A stretch of 64,000 nt of DNA, from positions 17,119,136 to 17,183,135 of the forward strand of contig OY992540.1 of assembly GCA_963921195.1 (NCBI GenBank), written 5' to 3'. Each line of letters opens with the position of its first letter. Position 1 is the first letter of the stretch. The DNA comes from Pegoplata infirma (lineage: Eukaryota; Arthropoda; Insecta; Diptera; Anthomyiidae). A program made the position numbers and the translations under genes. Under the pieces are notes generated by a model. That model made no database searches, had not been told where the DNA came from, and saw only the letters and a program-made list of their open reading frames with translations. Below, one piece after another: positions 47,013-57,816 of the stretch.

Positions 47013-47528
47013 ACATATATGTTTGCTTGATTAAATGAGTTTTATAAAGTGTCTGTGTTATTAATAAAATAGAAATGAATTTTTGTAACATTAACAATAT
47101 ACATTGTTGATACAATTAAAAACGTTGTTGAACTAGTATTTAGTTGTTAACAATTTGTTTGGTTACTTTTGATTTTACGATTTTTTTTCTGTGTATGTAG
47201 AATGTACCAAAATTTTCGAGGTGTCCTTACATTTCATTCACAACTTCTGAACCGCTCAACCGATATCGCTCAAATGCAATATTAAACTGATCAGGATGAC
47301 AACAAGTAAATATGTTAAGTTTCAGTCATATCTGTGCAATATTTAGGCCGTGATTGTCATTTTAACAGACAAACGAGCATCACAAAAATGTCTTGCAATC
47401 GATCACTGGCCAATAATATACTTTATAAGGCTTTACGAACATTCAGAAAACTAAAAAAATAAAATTATTTAGACATTTTTTTAATAAATGAATGCTCGAG
47501 CTCGAGGCCATACGATTTTAATTTTAAA

Positions 47529-48414
47529 CAAGTAAGAAAATTATAGTCGGTCAAGACCGACCATATAATACCCTACACCAAGGTTTCCCGGAAAATGGTC
47601 CCATGGATCGATTAGATCTATATGTTGTAAAACCTTTAATAAGTGAAGAAAACACTCACAAATCAAATTTGAGTGAAATAGGCTTCTATTTGTTGACAAT
47701 AAACCGCTTTAACTGAATATCGGGCGAAATTTTCACAAGGGGCCTGAGTCCAAAACTGGTCCGATGATTATCAGGTTTGATAAGGTTATTTAAGTACGCG
47801 TTTAACATACACAAACAAAATTTTAATTAAATATTTTCTATTTTCATGAAATTTGAGACATTTATGTGAAAATCGGGAAGGTGGTTTGTATGGGGGCTAC
47901 AAGAAGAACTGGTCCGATTTCTTTGAAATTCGGAATGATGATATGTGAAGACAAAACATGTTTACCATCCAAATTTCAAAGCGATACCTTCTACAGTACG
48001 GTTATTAGAGTCATTTGAGCCAAAACTAAAGAGGACCTTTGTATGGGGGCTAGGTCTAAATATGAACCGATTTTTTCCAATTTCAATAGGCTTCGTCCTT
48101 GGGCCAAGAGAGACTTAAGTTTCAAATTTCAAGTCAATTGATTAAAAATTGCGACCTGTATCGTGTTTACACCGTTTACATGGACAGACAGACAGACAGA
48201 CGGACGGACGGACGGACGGACGGACGGACAGACGGACGGACGGACGGACGGACAGACGGACGGACGGACGGACGGACATCGCTAAATCGACTCAAAAAGT
48301 GATTCTGAGTCGATCGGTATACTTAAAGGTGGGTCTAGGACCAATATTTCGGGTAGTTACAAACATCAGCACAAACTCATTATACCCTGTACCACAGTGT
48401 GGTGTAGGGTATAA
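47529..48414 (-). mobile_element. Helentron-like element j, near-identical inverted copy of d
   Basis: On the minus strand it starts TATACCCTACACCACACTG (high-coordinate end) and ends with hairpin GGTCGGTCTTGACCGAC and CTTACTTG (low-coordinate end). It differs from d at only a few positions, except for the tetranucleotide tract, which is much longer here. It lies head to head with element k. Frames rich in RTDG are shadows of the tract. Confidence 0.9.
48183..48278. repeat. (GACG/GACA)24 microsatellite inside element j
   Basis: 96 bp of GACA and GACG units without interruption. The sister copy d has 13 units at the same place (21559-21610). Confidence 0.95.
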
Positions 48415-48423
48415 TAATTTTTA

Positions 48424-49051
48424 TTTTTATACCCTCCACTTAGTGATAGAGGGTATATATAAGTTTGTTATTCTGTTTGTAACTCATCGAAATATCGGTC
48501 TGGGACCCCATAAAGTATATATATTCATGATGCCCGATCGATTTTAAGACATTCTAGCGATGTCCGTCTGTCCGTCTGTCTGTCTGTCTGTCTGTGGAAA
48601 ATGCTCTCGCGGACAAAATATTGCACAGAGCTGACTGAAACTTAACATATATATTGGAAGTTCTCCCGAGAAGTTTGGTATTGCATTTGAGCGATATCGG
48701 TTCAGCGGTTCAAAGTTATGAACGAAAATGTAAGCACACCTCAAAAATTTCAGTACATTCAACATAACCAAAAAATACAAAATGCTTTAATTCGGCTTCT
48801 GGTTGACATATGTGAACATTATTAAACACGAAATGGTATTTAAACAAGTACGAACATATTTTTTGACAAAAAAAGAAAAAAAATCGCGAATTTTTTTTTT
48901 ACCAAAATTTTTTTTCGCGGAAATTTTTTTTCAAATTTTTTTTTTTTTTCAAAAGTAATTTCCTTTTAAATAAAGTTGTTGTCAATAATCTTTTTGAAAT
49001 TGTGGAGGGTATCACTACATTCGGCAAGGCCGAATTTAACTTTTTTACTTG
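48424..49051 (+). mobile_element. Helentron-like element k
   Basis: It starts TTTTTATACCCTCCACTTAG, with a GTCCGTCTGTCCGTCTG tract near 48560. It ends with hairpin TTCGGCAAGGCCGAA and TTTTTTACTTG at 49051. Complete. The hAT element at 49060 has inserted directly after its 3' end. Confidence 0.85.
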
Positions 49052-49059
49052 TTATTTAT

Positions 49060-50529
49060 CAGACAAGGGAAAAGTGTAAAACTTAAAACTCCTCAATGAA
49101 AAAAAACCAAAAGTATTTTTTTCAAAAAAATTTAATTCAATTTTTAAATAAATTTCCTACAATTTTTAAATAAAACTCGGTACCGAGTTTTAAAAATAAA
49201 ACTCCGAAATAAAAAGAGTTTTATTTTCATACAATTAATTTTATTTTAAGTAAACAAAAAATGTTTTTGGGTTTTAATATTTTTTGTAAAATAGTTGATA
49301 ATATGATAAAATATGACCTCACGAAATAGTAACATTAGTTAAAATTAAATTCATCATATTTAAATTCATTGATAATCCTAATAGAATTCTCATTTGTGAA
49401 AGAAAACTTTCTATTAACGAAATATTGGACTAAAAAAAGTGTTCTCTTAATATTTTATTGGTTTTTTGCATAAAAAATATGTTTGCAACAATCGCGTATA
49501 AATTTTAAAAAATAAACACTCTTCAAAATTAAATGTATCAACTAAATAGATTTTGCCCTCCTAATTCTAAATCTGCTTTAAATATTTATAGCGTTTACCG
49601 TTTTTAAGATATTCGCGTTTGAAGATTCGAATAACCGCTAATTTAGTACTTTCTATAGTTCCACTCTAACTTATTCGAAAATTCGAACCAGCAAATTTTA
49701 TGGGTAGTAAATAGACCTCGTGAACCAAAATTATTTCGATCCATTTTCGAATTATTCGAGACTGGAAATAAATACTGTAAAAAATTTAAGCATCTATGCT
49801 TTGTAGATTATTAAATTCTCTAGTACTTATCGTGGCCATTTTTTGAAATTTTTACCTAATTCTGTTATTTGAAAGAAGAAACGTAATTTTTTTAATTTTT
49901 TAAGTTTATATTAGCATAATTTCAACAAAAATCAATATATTTCAAAAAATGGCCACGGAAAGTTATAAAGAATTTAATAACCTAGAAATAAAGAAAAAAA
50001 TCATAAAAATCGGTTCAGTAGTTTTTGCTGTACAACTGCAGCTGATTTTGTCTTTTAAAAAAATACTTAAGAGGTAACCCTGGAAATTCTTGTTGACCAA
50101 ATTTTGTGTAATAAAATTTTAAAAATACTACAATAATTCATCTTGCAAATTAAAAAACAGAAATAAAAAATATTGCGTGTTTTAAAATTGCTCACGTTAA
50201 GACTAATTTTTTTCCTTTATACCCCCCTTAAACCTAAAGAAAACATTTAAGACGAGATAAGTTATATTTATCTAAACTTTAGTATACATATATAATTATT
50301 ATTTTCAAAAATAATACTAAAATAAATTTCTTTTTATTTTTAAGGTAAAATAAAACTCTTTTTTTTGAGAGAGTTTTATTTTTGAAATTATAAAACTCCT
50401 AAATTTTTAAGAGTATTATTTTTTGAAATAATAAAACACCAACATTTTTAAGAGTTTTATTTCAAAACAAAATTAAATTTGAATAATTTCAACATTATTT
50501 TAATAAAGTACGGAGTTTTTCCTTGTCTG
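49060..50529. mobile_element. 1470-bp non-autonomous hAT-type element
   Basis: The ends CAGACAAGGGAAAA and TTTTTCCTTGTCTG are inverted. A perfect 8-bp duplication, TTATTTAT, flanks it at 49052-49059 and 50530-50537. The interior is AT-rich with AAAACTCC/GAGTTTTAT phrases near both ends, and has no transposase frame. Confidence 0.8.
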
Positions 50530-50537
50530 TTATTTAT

Positions 50538-51264
50538 AATAAAATAATAAATACAAAAAAAAATTTACGAATTTATATTTAACGAAAAAACACTTACAAT
50601 TAGAAATATTTTGAGGTTCAGAAACAATTCCAATGACGACAAATATGTGTGAAAAGTTAGAACACGCTGACCCCAAAAAAAATGCATTGAAGTTCAATTC
50701 CCTTGAAAGATTGGAAAAAATTTAATTGTTTTTGTTGTTAACAATCATATAAAATTTATTTAAAAACACTCAATTTTAATAATTGTGTGAAATATTTGTT
50801 TAAACTTAAATAAATTCTTAATCAAACCAAAAGGGGAATTATTTAAAAACCAAAAAAAAGAAACTCAATATTTTCTTGTGATTTTTCGGGGAAATAACTA
50901 AAAACATCATCATATTAAAACCTTTTGCAACCATATTGTGTAAACAACAAACAATTAAAGAAAAACACAACAACATTTTTGATGGAAAAACAAGATTTTT
51001 CAATATTTGTTGCGTTTTTCACACATCATAAAGACACGAACGAACATCAATATTTCAAAACAACAAAATAATAATGAAAATTAAAAACAACAATATTAAA
51101 AATTGCGTTTAAGTTTACAAAAAGAAACAGGCATTTACCCCTAAAAGTGGAATTGAAAAATCAAATGGAAGTGGGAAAAACAAAAGAAAATACATATAAA
51201 AAATATATAAAAAAAATCCTTAGGGGACATATAAAAGATTTAAAAAACATATATACGAAATATT
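50538..51264. other. AT-rich unassigned DNA
   Basis: A-rich, with CAACAAC runs. The only frame (51147-51338) runs into the FB3 terminus and is not supported. Confidence 0.35.
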
Positions 51265-51509
51265 GGGATGCAGATGATGATAACCCGTATAAAAAAATAA
51301 TTATATCAAAATATATCTCCTTTGATAAATACATATAAAGATCATATCTAAATGGATGTAATCAGATCTACTCCATATATACTCATATCTGCTTCAGATA
51401 TTTTCAGATCCGTAAATTGAGTCTATCTTCTATATATATAAAAGAGTTGGGTGAGTGAGTGAGTGAATGACTGACTGACATCATCGCCCAGCCCAAACCG
51501 CTGAAGCTA

Positions 51510-52545
51510 CAGCCTTTAAATTTGGACTGTAGGTTCACCTCCCGGAATATAGATCCACTAAGGCTGGATTTTTGCCAATGTTGATTCTAAGGGGGTAAAA
51601 AGGGTAAAAAACTGTACTTTTGGTACTTTTTATATCTCATGAAATAATGGTCATAGAGACCTGAAATTTGGACTCTATATTCACCTCCCGGAACGAAAAT
51701 CCTGTAAGGCTGGACTTTTGCCAATGTTGATTCTAAGGGGGTAAAACGGGTAAAAAACTGTACTTTTGGTACCTTTTGTATTTCCTTAAATAATGGTCAT
51801 AGAAACTTAAAAATTGGAACGTAAGTTCAGCTCCCGGAATATAGATCCACTAAGGCTGGATTTTTGCCAATGTTGATTCTAAGGGGGTAAAAAGGGTAAA
51901 AAACTGTACTTTTGGTACCTTTTATATTTCCTTAAAAAATTGTCACAGAGACTTGAAATTTGGAGTGTATGTTCACCTCCCGGAATATAGATCCACTAAG
52001 GCTGGATTCTTGCCAATGTTGATTCTAAGGGGGTAAAAGGGGTAAAAATCTATACTTTTGGTACATTTGATATTTCCTTAAATAATGGTACTAGAAACTT
52101 GAAATTTTCAAAGTCGGTTCACTTCCCGGAAAAAAGATTCACTAAGGCTGGGTTTTTGCCAATGTTGATTCTACGGGGGTAAAATGGGTAAAAAAGTGTA
52201 CTTTTGGTACTTTTTATACCTCCTGAAATAATGGTCATAGACACTTGAAATTTGGACTGTATGTTCACCTCCGGGAATATAGATCCACTAAGGCTGGATT
52301 TTTGCCAATGTTGATTCTAAGGGGGTAAAAAGGGTAAAAAACTGTACTTTTGGTACTTTTTAAATCTCCTGAAATAATGGTTCTAGAAACTCGAAATTTG
52401 CAATGTAGGTTCCCATCCCGGAAAAAAGATTCGCTAAGGCAGGGTTTTTGCCAATGTTGATTCTACGGGGGTATAAAGGGTAAAAAAGTGTACTTTTGAT
52501 ACTTTTTTTATTTACTGAAATAAAGGTCATACAAACTTGAAATTT
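51510..52545 (+). repeat. 146-bp tandem array, seven copies
   Basis: The phrase GCCAATGTTGATTCTA starts at 51574, 51720, 51866, 52012, 52158, 52304 and 52450. The spacing is exactly 146 bp each time. Units contain AAGGCTGGATTTTT, GGGGGTAAAAAGGGTAAAAAA and ACTTTTGGTAC. Related, more diverged units are at 20330-20990, 25430-26215 and 53500-53830. Confidence 0.95.
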
Positions 52546-52549
52546 GGAA

Positions 52550-52830
52550 TGTACCTTTTATAAAAAGTACCTTTTATAAAAAGTACCTTTTATAAAAAGT
52601 ACCTTTTATAAAAAGTACCTTTTATAAAAAGTACCTTTTATAAAAAGTACCTTTTATAAAAAGTACCTTTTATAAAAAGTACCTTTTATAAAAAGTACCT
52701 TTTATAAAAAGTACCTTTTATAAAAAGTACCTTTTATAAAAAGTATCTTTTATAAAAAGTACCTTTTATAAAAAGTACCTTTTATAAAAAGTACTTTTAT
52801 AAAAAGTACCTTTTATAAAAAGTACCTTTT
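52550..52830. repeat. 16-bp palindromic tandem array (about 17 copies)
   Basis: The unit ACCTTTTATAAAAAGT is almost its own reverse complement, so the array can fold in many registers. Very few mismatches. Confidence 0.95.
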
Positions 52831-53499
52831 TTTATATGAACATATCTGAAAATGTCTGATCATATATGCCAGACTAGCTTACCATCCCGGTACTTCGTTA
52901 CCGGTTGTATTGAATACCGGATAATAGAAGGATCAGGATTACTCTATCGATTTCAAAAAAAATCCCCTACGTAGTCTTTGTTTTATTTACTTGTGGACGT
53001 TTAAGTCTTTCATAAAATAATATTTCAATGAATGATTTGAACAATAAAATTTGAATAACTTCGCTGGTACGTCATCATGCTCGTTCCGGTGAAAAAAGAT
53101 ATTGACAATTTTCGAGTTTTGGGAGTTTGAGTGAATAAATATTTTAGTGAAAAAAGAAATTGGAATAAAAATAAGTTTGAGTGAAAAAACATATAGAGAG
53201 AAAAAATATGGAGTAAAAAAAGTTAAATACGAAAAATTTGAGTAAAAAGTATCATTCCATATTGTTCCCAGCTCTATTGCATTTCGTTCCCCTTTCTACT
53301 CCATTTCATTTCCAATTTCATCTTCTTTCGTTCCATTTAAGTTTCATTCCTCTCCGTATAATGCGCGTTAAAGAAATAAAAAATTCTATTGTCTTTAGAT
53401 ATGAAAAGTACCATTTTACACCACTGTTACCAGGTACCCCTTTTTACCCTAAAATTTTAAATTTTCTTTTGGGTGTTATTTTTGGGGCTGTTAGTAGAT

Positions 53500-53837
53500 A
53501 GCTAAAAATAACCATTTGCCACCTTTTCCCCTTAAAATTAAAATTTCCACAAAATGTTTTTTTGTGCTAGGTGATCCTATATTTAAAAAATCAAGTTTCT
53601 GAACCATTATTTGAAGAAAACTAAAAATAACCAAATTTGCACTTTTTTTATCCCCTTTACGAACGGTCGCGACCCTAAGAAACGGAATTTCCAAAAATAA
53701 CTTTTTCCAGCATTCAAAATTTCAGTGCCTGAATCATTACTTCATGAAATATAAAAAGTATCAAAAAACACTTTTTTACAGCTCTAGAAACGGAATTTTC
53801 TACATTCCAAAATTCAAGCTTCTACGGTCATTATTAT
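53500..53837 (-). repeat. Diverged 146-bp-type module in the FB3 loop
   Basis: Reverse-strand phrases match the module of 51510-52545: TTTTTGATACTTTTTATATTTCATGAA and GTAAAGGGGATAAAAAAAG are the counterparts, each given here in parts. About two and a half units. Confidence 0.5.
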
Positions 53838-54597
53838 TTAAAGGTACTTTTTATAAAAAGTACTTTTTATAAAAGGTACTTTTTATAAAAGGTACTTTTT
53901 ACAAAAGGTACTTTTTATAAAAAGTACTTTTTATAAAAGGTACTTTTTAAAAAAGGTACTTTTTATAAAAGGTACTTTTTATAAAAGGTACTTTTTATAA
54001 AAGGTACTTTTTATAAAAGGTACTTTTTATAAAAGGTACTTTTTATAAAAGGTACTTTTTATAAAAGGTACTTTTTATAAAAGTACTTTTTAAAAAAGGC
54101 ACTTTTTATAAAAGGTACTTTTTGTAAAAGGTACTTTTTGTAAAAGATACTTTTTAAAAAAATTTACTTTTTATTAAAGGTTTTTTTTATAAAAGGTTCT
54201 TTTTATAAAAGGTACTTTTTATAAAAGGTATTTTTTATAAAAGGTACTTTTTATAAAAGGTACTTCTTATAAAAGGTACTTTTTATAAAAGGTACTTTTT
54301 GTAAAAGGTACTTTTTATAAAAGGTACTTTTTATAAAAGGTATTTTTTATAAAAGGTACTTTTTATAAAAGGTACTTTTTAAAAAAAGGTACTTTTTATA
54401 AAAGGTACTTTTTATAAAAGTACTTTTTATAAAAGGTACTTTTTATAAAAGGTACTTTTTATAAAAGATACTTTTTATAAAAGGTACTTTTTATAAAAGG
54501 TACTTTTTATAAAAGGTACTTTTTATAAAAGGTACTTTTTATAAAAGGTACTTTTTATAAAAAGTACCTTTTATAAAAAGTACCTTTTATAAAAAGT
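53838..54597. repeat. 16-bp palindromic tandem array in the FB3 loop (about 47 copies)
   Basis: The unit ACTTTTTATAAAAGGT is the reverse complement of the unit at 52550-52830. It runs up to the inner edge of the right arm, with scattered variants near 54080-54200. Confidence 0.95.
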
Positions 54598-55407
54598 ACC
54601 AAAAATAACACCCAAAAGAAAATTTAAAATTTTAGGGTAAAAAGGGGTACCTGGTAACAGTGGTGTAAAATGGTACTTTTCATATCTAAAGACAATAGAA
54701 TTTTTTATTTCTTTAACGCGCATTATACGGAGAGGAATGAAACTTAAATGGAACGAAAGAAGATGAAATTGGAAATGAAATGGAGTAGAAAGGGGAACGA
54801 AATGCAATAGAGCTGGGAACAATATGGAATGATACTTTTTACTCAAATTTTTCGTATTTAACTTTTTTTACTCCATATTTTTTCTCTCTATATGTTTTTT
54901 CACTCAAACTTATTTTTATTCCAATTTCTTTTTTCACTAAAATATTTATTCACTCAAACTCCCAAAACTCGAAAATTGTCAATATCTTTTTTCACCGGAA
55001 CGAGCATGATGACGTACCAGCGAAGTTATTCAAATTTTATTGTTCAAATCATTCATTGAAATATTATTTTATGAAAGACTTAAACGTCCACAAGTAAATA
55101 AAACAAAGACTACGTAGGGGATTTTTTTTGAAATCGATAGAGTAATCCTGATCCTTCTATTATCCGGTATTCAATACAACCGGTAACGAAGTACCGGGAT
55201 GGTAAGCTAGTCTGGCATATATGATCAGACATTTTCAGATATGTTCATATATGTAAAATTGTCAGATAGGCTCAATTAACGGATCTAAAAATATCTGAAA
55301 CAGATATGAATATATATGGAGTAGATCTGATTATATCCATTTAGATATGATCCATATATGTTTTTATCAAAGGAGATATGTTTTGATATAATTATTTTTT
55401 TTACTCG

Positions 55408-56363
55408 GGGATGCTGATGCTGACGAGGAGTTTATACAAACATACAATGTAAATTCAAAAACATTCATACTTAAATTCACTACCACTCACTCACACATTC
55501 ACTTATTTATTCACTGATGATTCGAGGAGTTTTCTTTTTAATACGAGTGGTATTTTGAGCCAAAATGTTTAAAAAGAAAATCAAATAAACAAACACTTTA
55601 GCGGTCGGCAGTAGCAATAATAATAATAATACGACCCAAGAGCAATATTTACATACAGACAGCCATAAATACGCACACACACATGCAAACACATCATCAA
55701 CAGCAAACAACAACAACAGCCAACAACACAATATGTAATAATAAAAACAACAACTGCAATAGTAATCATATCATAGAAGCTGAAGCTAAAGCATCATTAA
55801 CAGCAAAAACATTCACATAAAATAACAAAAACAACAACAACAACAATTTAAATGTCATAACAACAAGAACAAAAATGTCACTAATACCGCCTGAATTGTT
55901 GATGTTTTTGATGCTGACGATGACGATGTTGTATGTTGCTGGCTGCTTTACTGATTCTGAATTACTCTGAACTGAAAATGCAACAAAATAATGCTAAATC
56001 CATATAGTCTAGTCTAAAGTTGTTAATACATTGAACGCAAAAGTAAGGGAAATTTAATTACGGGAACGATTTTCTACAAGGTTGTGACAACAGAAATTGT
56101 TGCCAACTGAATACTTTAGTTGCAACAACCAAAATTTTCGGTTGTAATTTCAGAGTTTTGCTTGATGAAACTGAATATTTGTAGTCAAAACCGACTTTCT
56201 TTTGTCTCAGCTAAGTTTCGGTAGTTACAACCCAAAGTAGAAGACGTTGGGCGACACTGACACACAACCGATTAATGTTAAAAAAAACTATTTTTTTTTG
56301 ATTTTGCCATGCAATGTGTTAAGCTCCTAACAAAGAGAAACTAATAGAGAGAAGAAAATTATG
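55408..56363. other. Possible single-copy host DNA
   Basis: CAACAA-rich, CAGCAA and short CACACA runs, less AT-biased. It has no match to other parts of the window. This is the sort of composition seen in fly non-coding and regulatory DNA. No exon can be called. The minus-strand frames at 55507-55769 are low-complexity. Confidence 0.3.
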
Positions 56364-56369
56364 TTTTTT

Positions 56370-57815
56370 TGACTTAACCAACACTCCTGGAATGTCCCCA
56401 ATAAAGAGGGAGTAGTGTTTGTAGATATTTGATTTAAATTTTTCTAAATTGTAATTAACAGTGAAGACCTCTGCAGGATATATATTCCACATACGGGTTG
56501 TTCGACTTATAAATGAATTTTCAATGTAATGCGTTGTGCGGTACACTGGGCATTCGATAACAAATTGATGAGCCCTACTAGATAATCGAGTACTCCGAAA
56601 AAATCCGGGATCGAGGGATCAGTTCACATATTTTAGCAGAACACTTATCGTGGAAATATCTATAAAACAGTGTAACACAACCCAGTGGGTATCAGGTTGG
56701 TTGGCTACCATTTAATTTCCTCTCTCAAAAAGTTGGTTCTCTTAGTGTTGCCTATGCTATTGCATGTAAAAACTCTCTTAAAAATTAAAAGAACCAATTA
56801 ATATAAAGTGACATATTGTTTTGGGGCCTATCAAAATCTCTGATATATTCTTTACTCTATGACACAACCCACATTCTGACGATGCTCCAAAGAGTCAATA
56901 GTGCTGGATACCCCACTGTCATTGAATAGCTTCAACGCCATCCTTTGAAAACACGGTCCAGAAACTTTGGAAATATACTCCGAAGCCACTAACCATATAT
57001 GGGAGTTGTATTCCATCTTCGGACGGATATAGGTGGTATAAGTATTAAGGAGATCCTGAGGAGTGAAGTAATTCTTGCAACGTTTAAAGAAAGCAAGACA
57101 CTTGAATGCTTCTTTCGATACTTGAAAAAAACATGGTTATTCTGACATCACACTGGATTTATCCAGTATCCAATCCATCTATACCAATAGCAACTCATAT
57201 ATATACGTATACAGACGACAATGTTGGATCCACAACTCTTCTATGAGTCAACATACAATATTGGGTCTTGCGCGCATTGAAATTTACCTTATTCGCCAGA
57301 CCAGGTCCAGATTGAGACTGTGAGTCTGGTCAAAGGAAAATGAATGACAAATGTTGCTGTCCTCTGCAATAGAGTGATAGGGTTGTAAGTTTGACAAAGA
57401 AGGTCATCGATGAAGATAAGAAGAAGAATAAGACAAAGAACAGAAACTTGCGGTTCCCCCCAAATCGATTTGAAACCTATCCGATGAGATCTGTGAGAAA
57501 ACTCGTTATAAATCAAGAGAAATCATTGCCGACATCAAAAGCAATAAGTTTAGATACAAGTACGTCGTGCCACACTCGATCGAACACCTGGGAAATATCG
57601 AAAGCAACCACATTACTTTTACTAAATTTGTGAATAGAACGACTCCAACGTTCCAGATAGATGATTTGATGAAGATGATGATATGGCATGCTCTTTATCA
57701 CCGAAGAGAGCGTAGAACAAATTCAAATCGAGTTATAGTTCTCAGGGTTCAAAGACGCACCCCATTTTAGGGATTGCTTGAACGTTGGCCACCTTCCAGC
57801 AAAGAAAGGTAGATA
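56370..57815 (-). pseudogene. LINE reverse transcriptase remnant (copy A, C-terminal part)
   Basis: On the minus strand the motifs run from WKVANVQAIPK (about 57790) through ERWSRSIHKFSKSNVVAFDIS (as two short matches at 57640-57570) and NPI...IAEDSNICHSF (57370-57340). They end with KRCKNYFTPQDLLN and the TTRMWNIYPAEVFTV tail. Several frames are needed. It is the same family as 31874-33824 but more decayed. The FADD box has become AED. Confidence 0.7.
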
Positions 57816-57816
57816 C

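Larger units (their letters stand above)
46379..47193. mobile_element. 815-bp TA-flanked MITE carrying three tRNA-like modules
   Basis: The ends CACAGAAAAAAAA and TTTTTTTTCTGTG are inverted and flanked by TA (46377-46378, 47194-47195). The split Helentron-like copy confirms the edges. Most of the interior is three diverged tandem units of roughly 165-220 bp, each with a tRNA-like block on the minus strand. No protein. Confidence 0.75.
46255..47440 (-). mobile_element. Minus-strand Helentron-like copy split by an 815-bp MITE
   Basis: 46255-46376 and 47196-47440 together read as the reverse complement of the central and 5' portions of copies a and k. Shared phrases include CCGATATCGCTCAAATGC and AAGCACTTTGTATTTTAGG. 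The MITE at 46379-47193 interrupts it at a TA. Confidence 0.65.
51429..52837 (+). mobile_element. Insertion in FB3 left arm: Helitron-like 5' end plus satellite arrays
   Basis: The sequence missing from the right arm starts TCTATATATATAAAAGAG, the form typical of Helitron 5' ends. It then has GTGAGTGAGTGAGTGAATG, followed by seven 146-bp units and about 17 copies of a 16-bp palindromic unit. I see no CTRR end with hairpin at 3', so calling it a Helitron is tentative. Confidence 0.5.
51281..55407. mobile_element. Foldback element FB3 with nearly identical 0.66-kb arms
   Basis: The outer arms are 51290-51428 and 55255-55400 (shared AAATAATTATATCAAAA and GGATCATATCTAAATGGAT-like phrases). The inner arms 52838-53497 and 54600-55262 are nearly identical reverse complements, and the same spurious peptide is read from both. 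The left arm is split at 51429-52837 by an insertion absent from the right arm. The loop is 53500-54597. GGGATGC(A/T)GATG-type 16-bp direct repeats sit at 51265 and 55408, with two mismatches. No transposase. Confidence 0.8.

Noticed and set aside
48099..48547. RTDGRTDG-rich frames (also at 9951, 10880, 21412, 27692)
   Set aside because: Direct translation of the GTCC/GTCT microsatellite and flanking Helentron-like sequence; frames are not conserved between copies beyond the DNA identity.
51147..51338. Lysine-rich 63-residue frame
   Set aside because: It runs into the FB3 terminal repeat, has no recognisable motif, and is the kind of frame AT-rich DNA gives by chance.
53238..54846. Identical 80-residue proteins at 53238-53501 (+) and 54571-54846 (-)
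   Set aside because: The identity is due to the inverted arms of FB3. The peptide has no recognisable motif and runs out of the arm into unrelated sequence on both sides.
55507..55769. Membrane-protein-like minus-strand frames rich in Leu, Val and Cys
   Set aside because: They come from the low-complexity CAACAA, CAGCAA and CACACA runs on the other strand.
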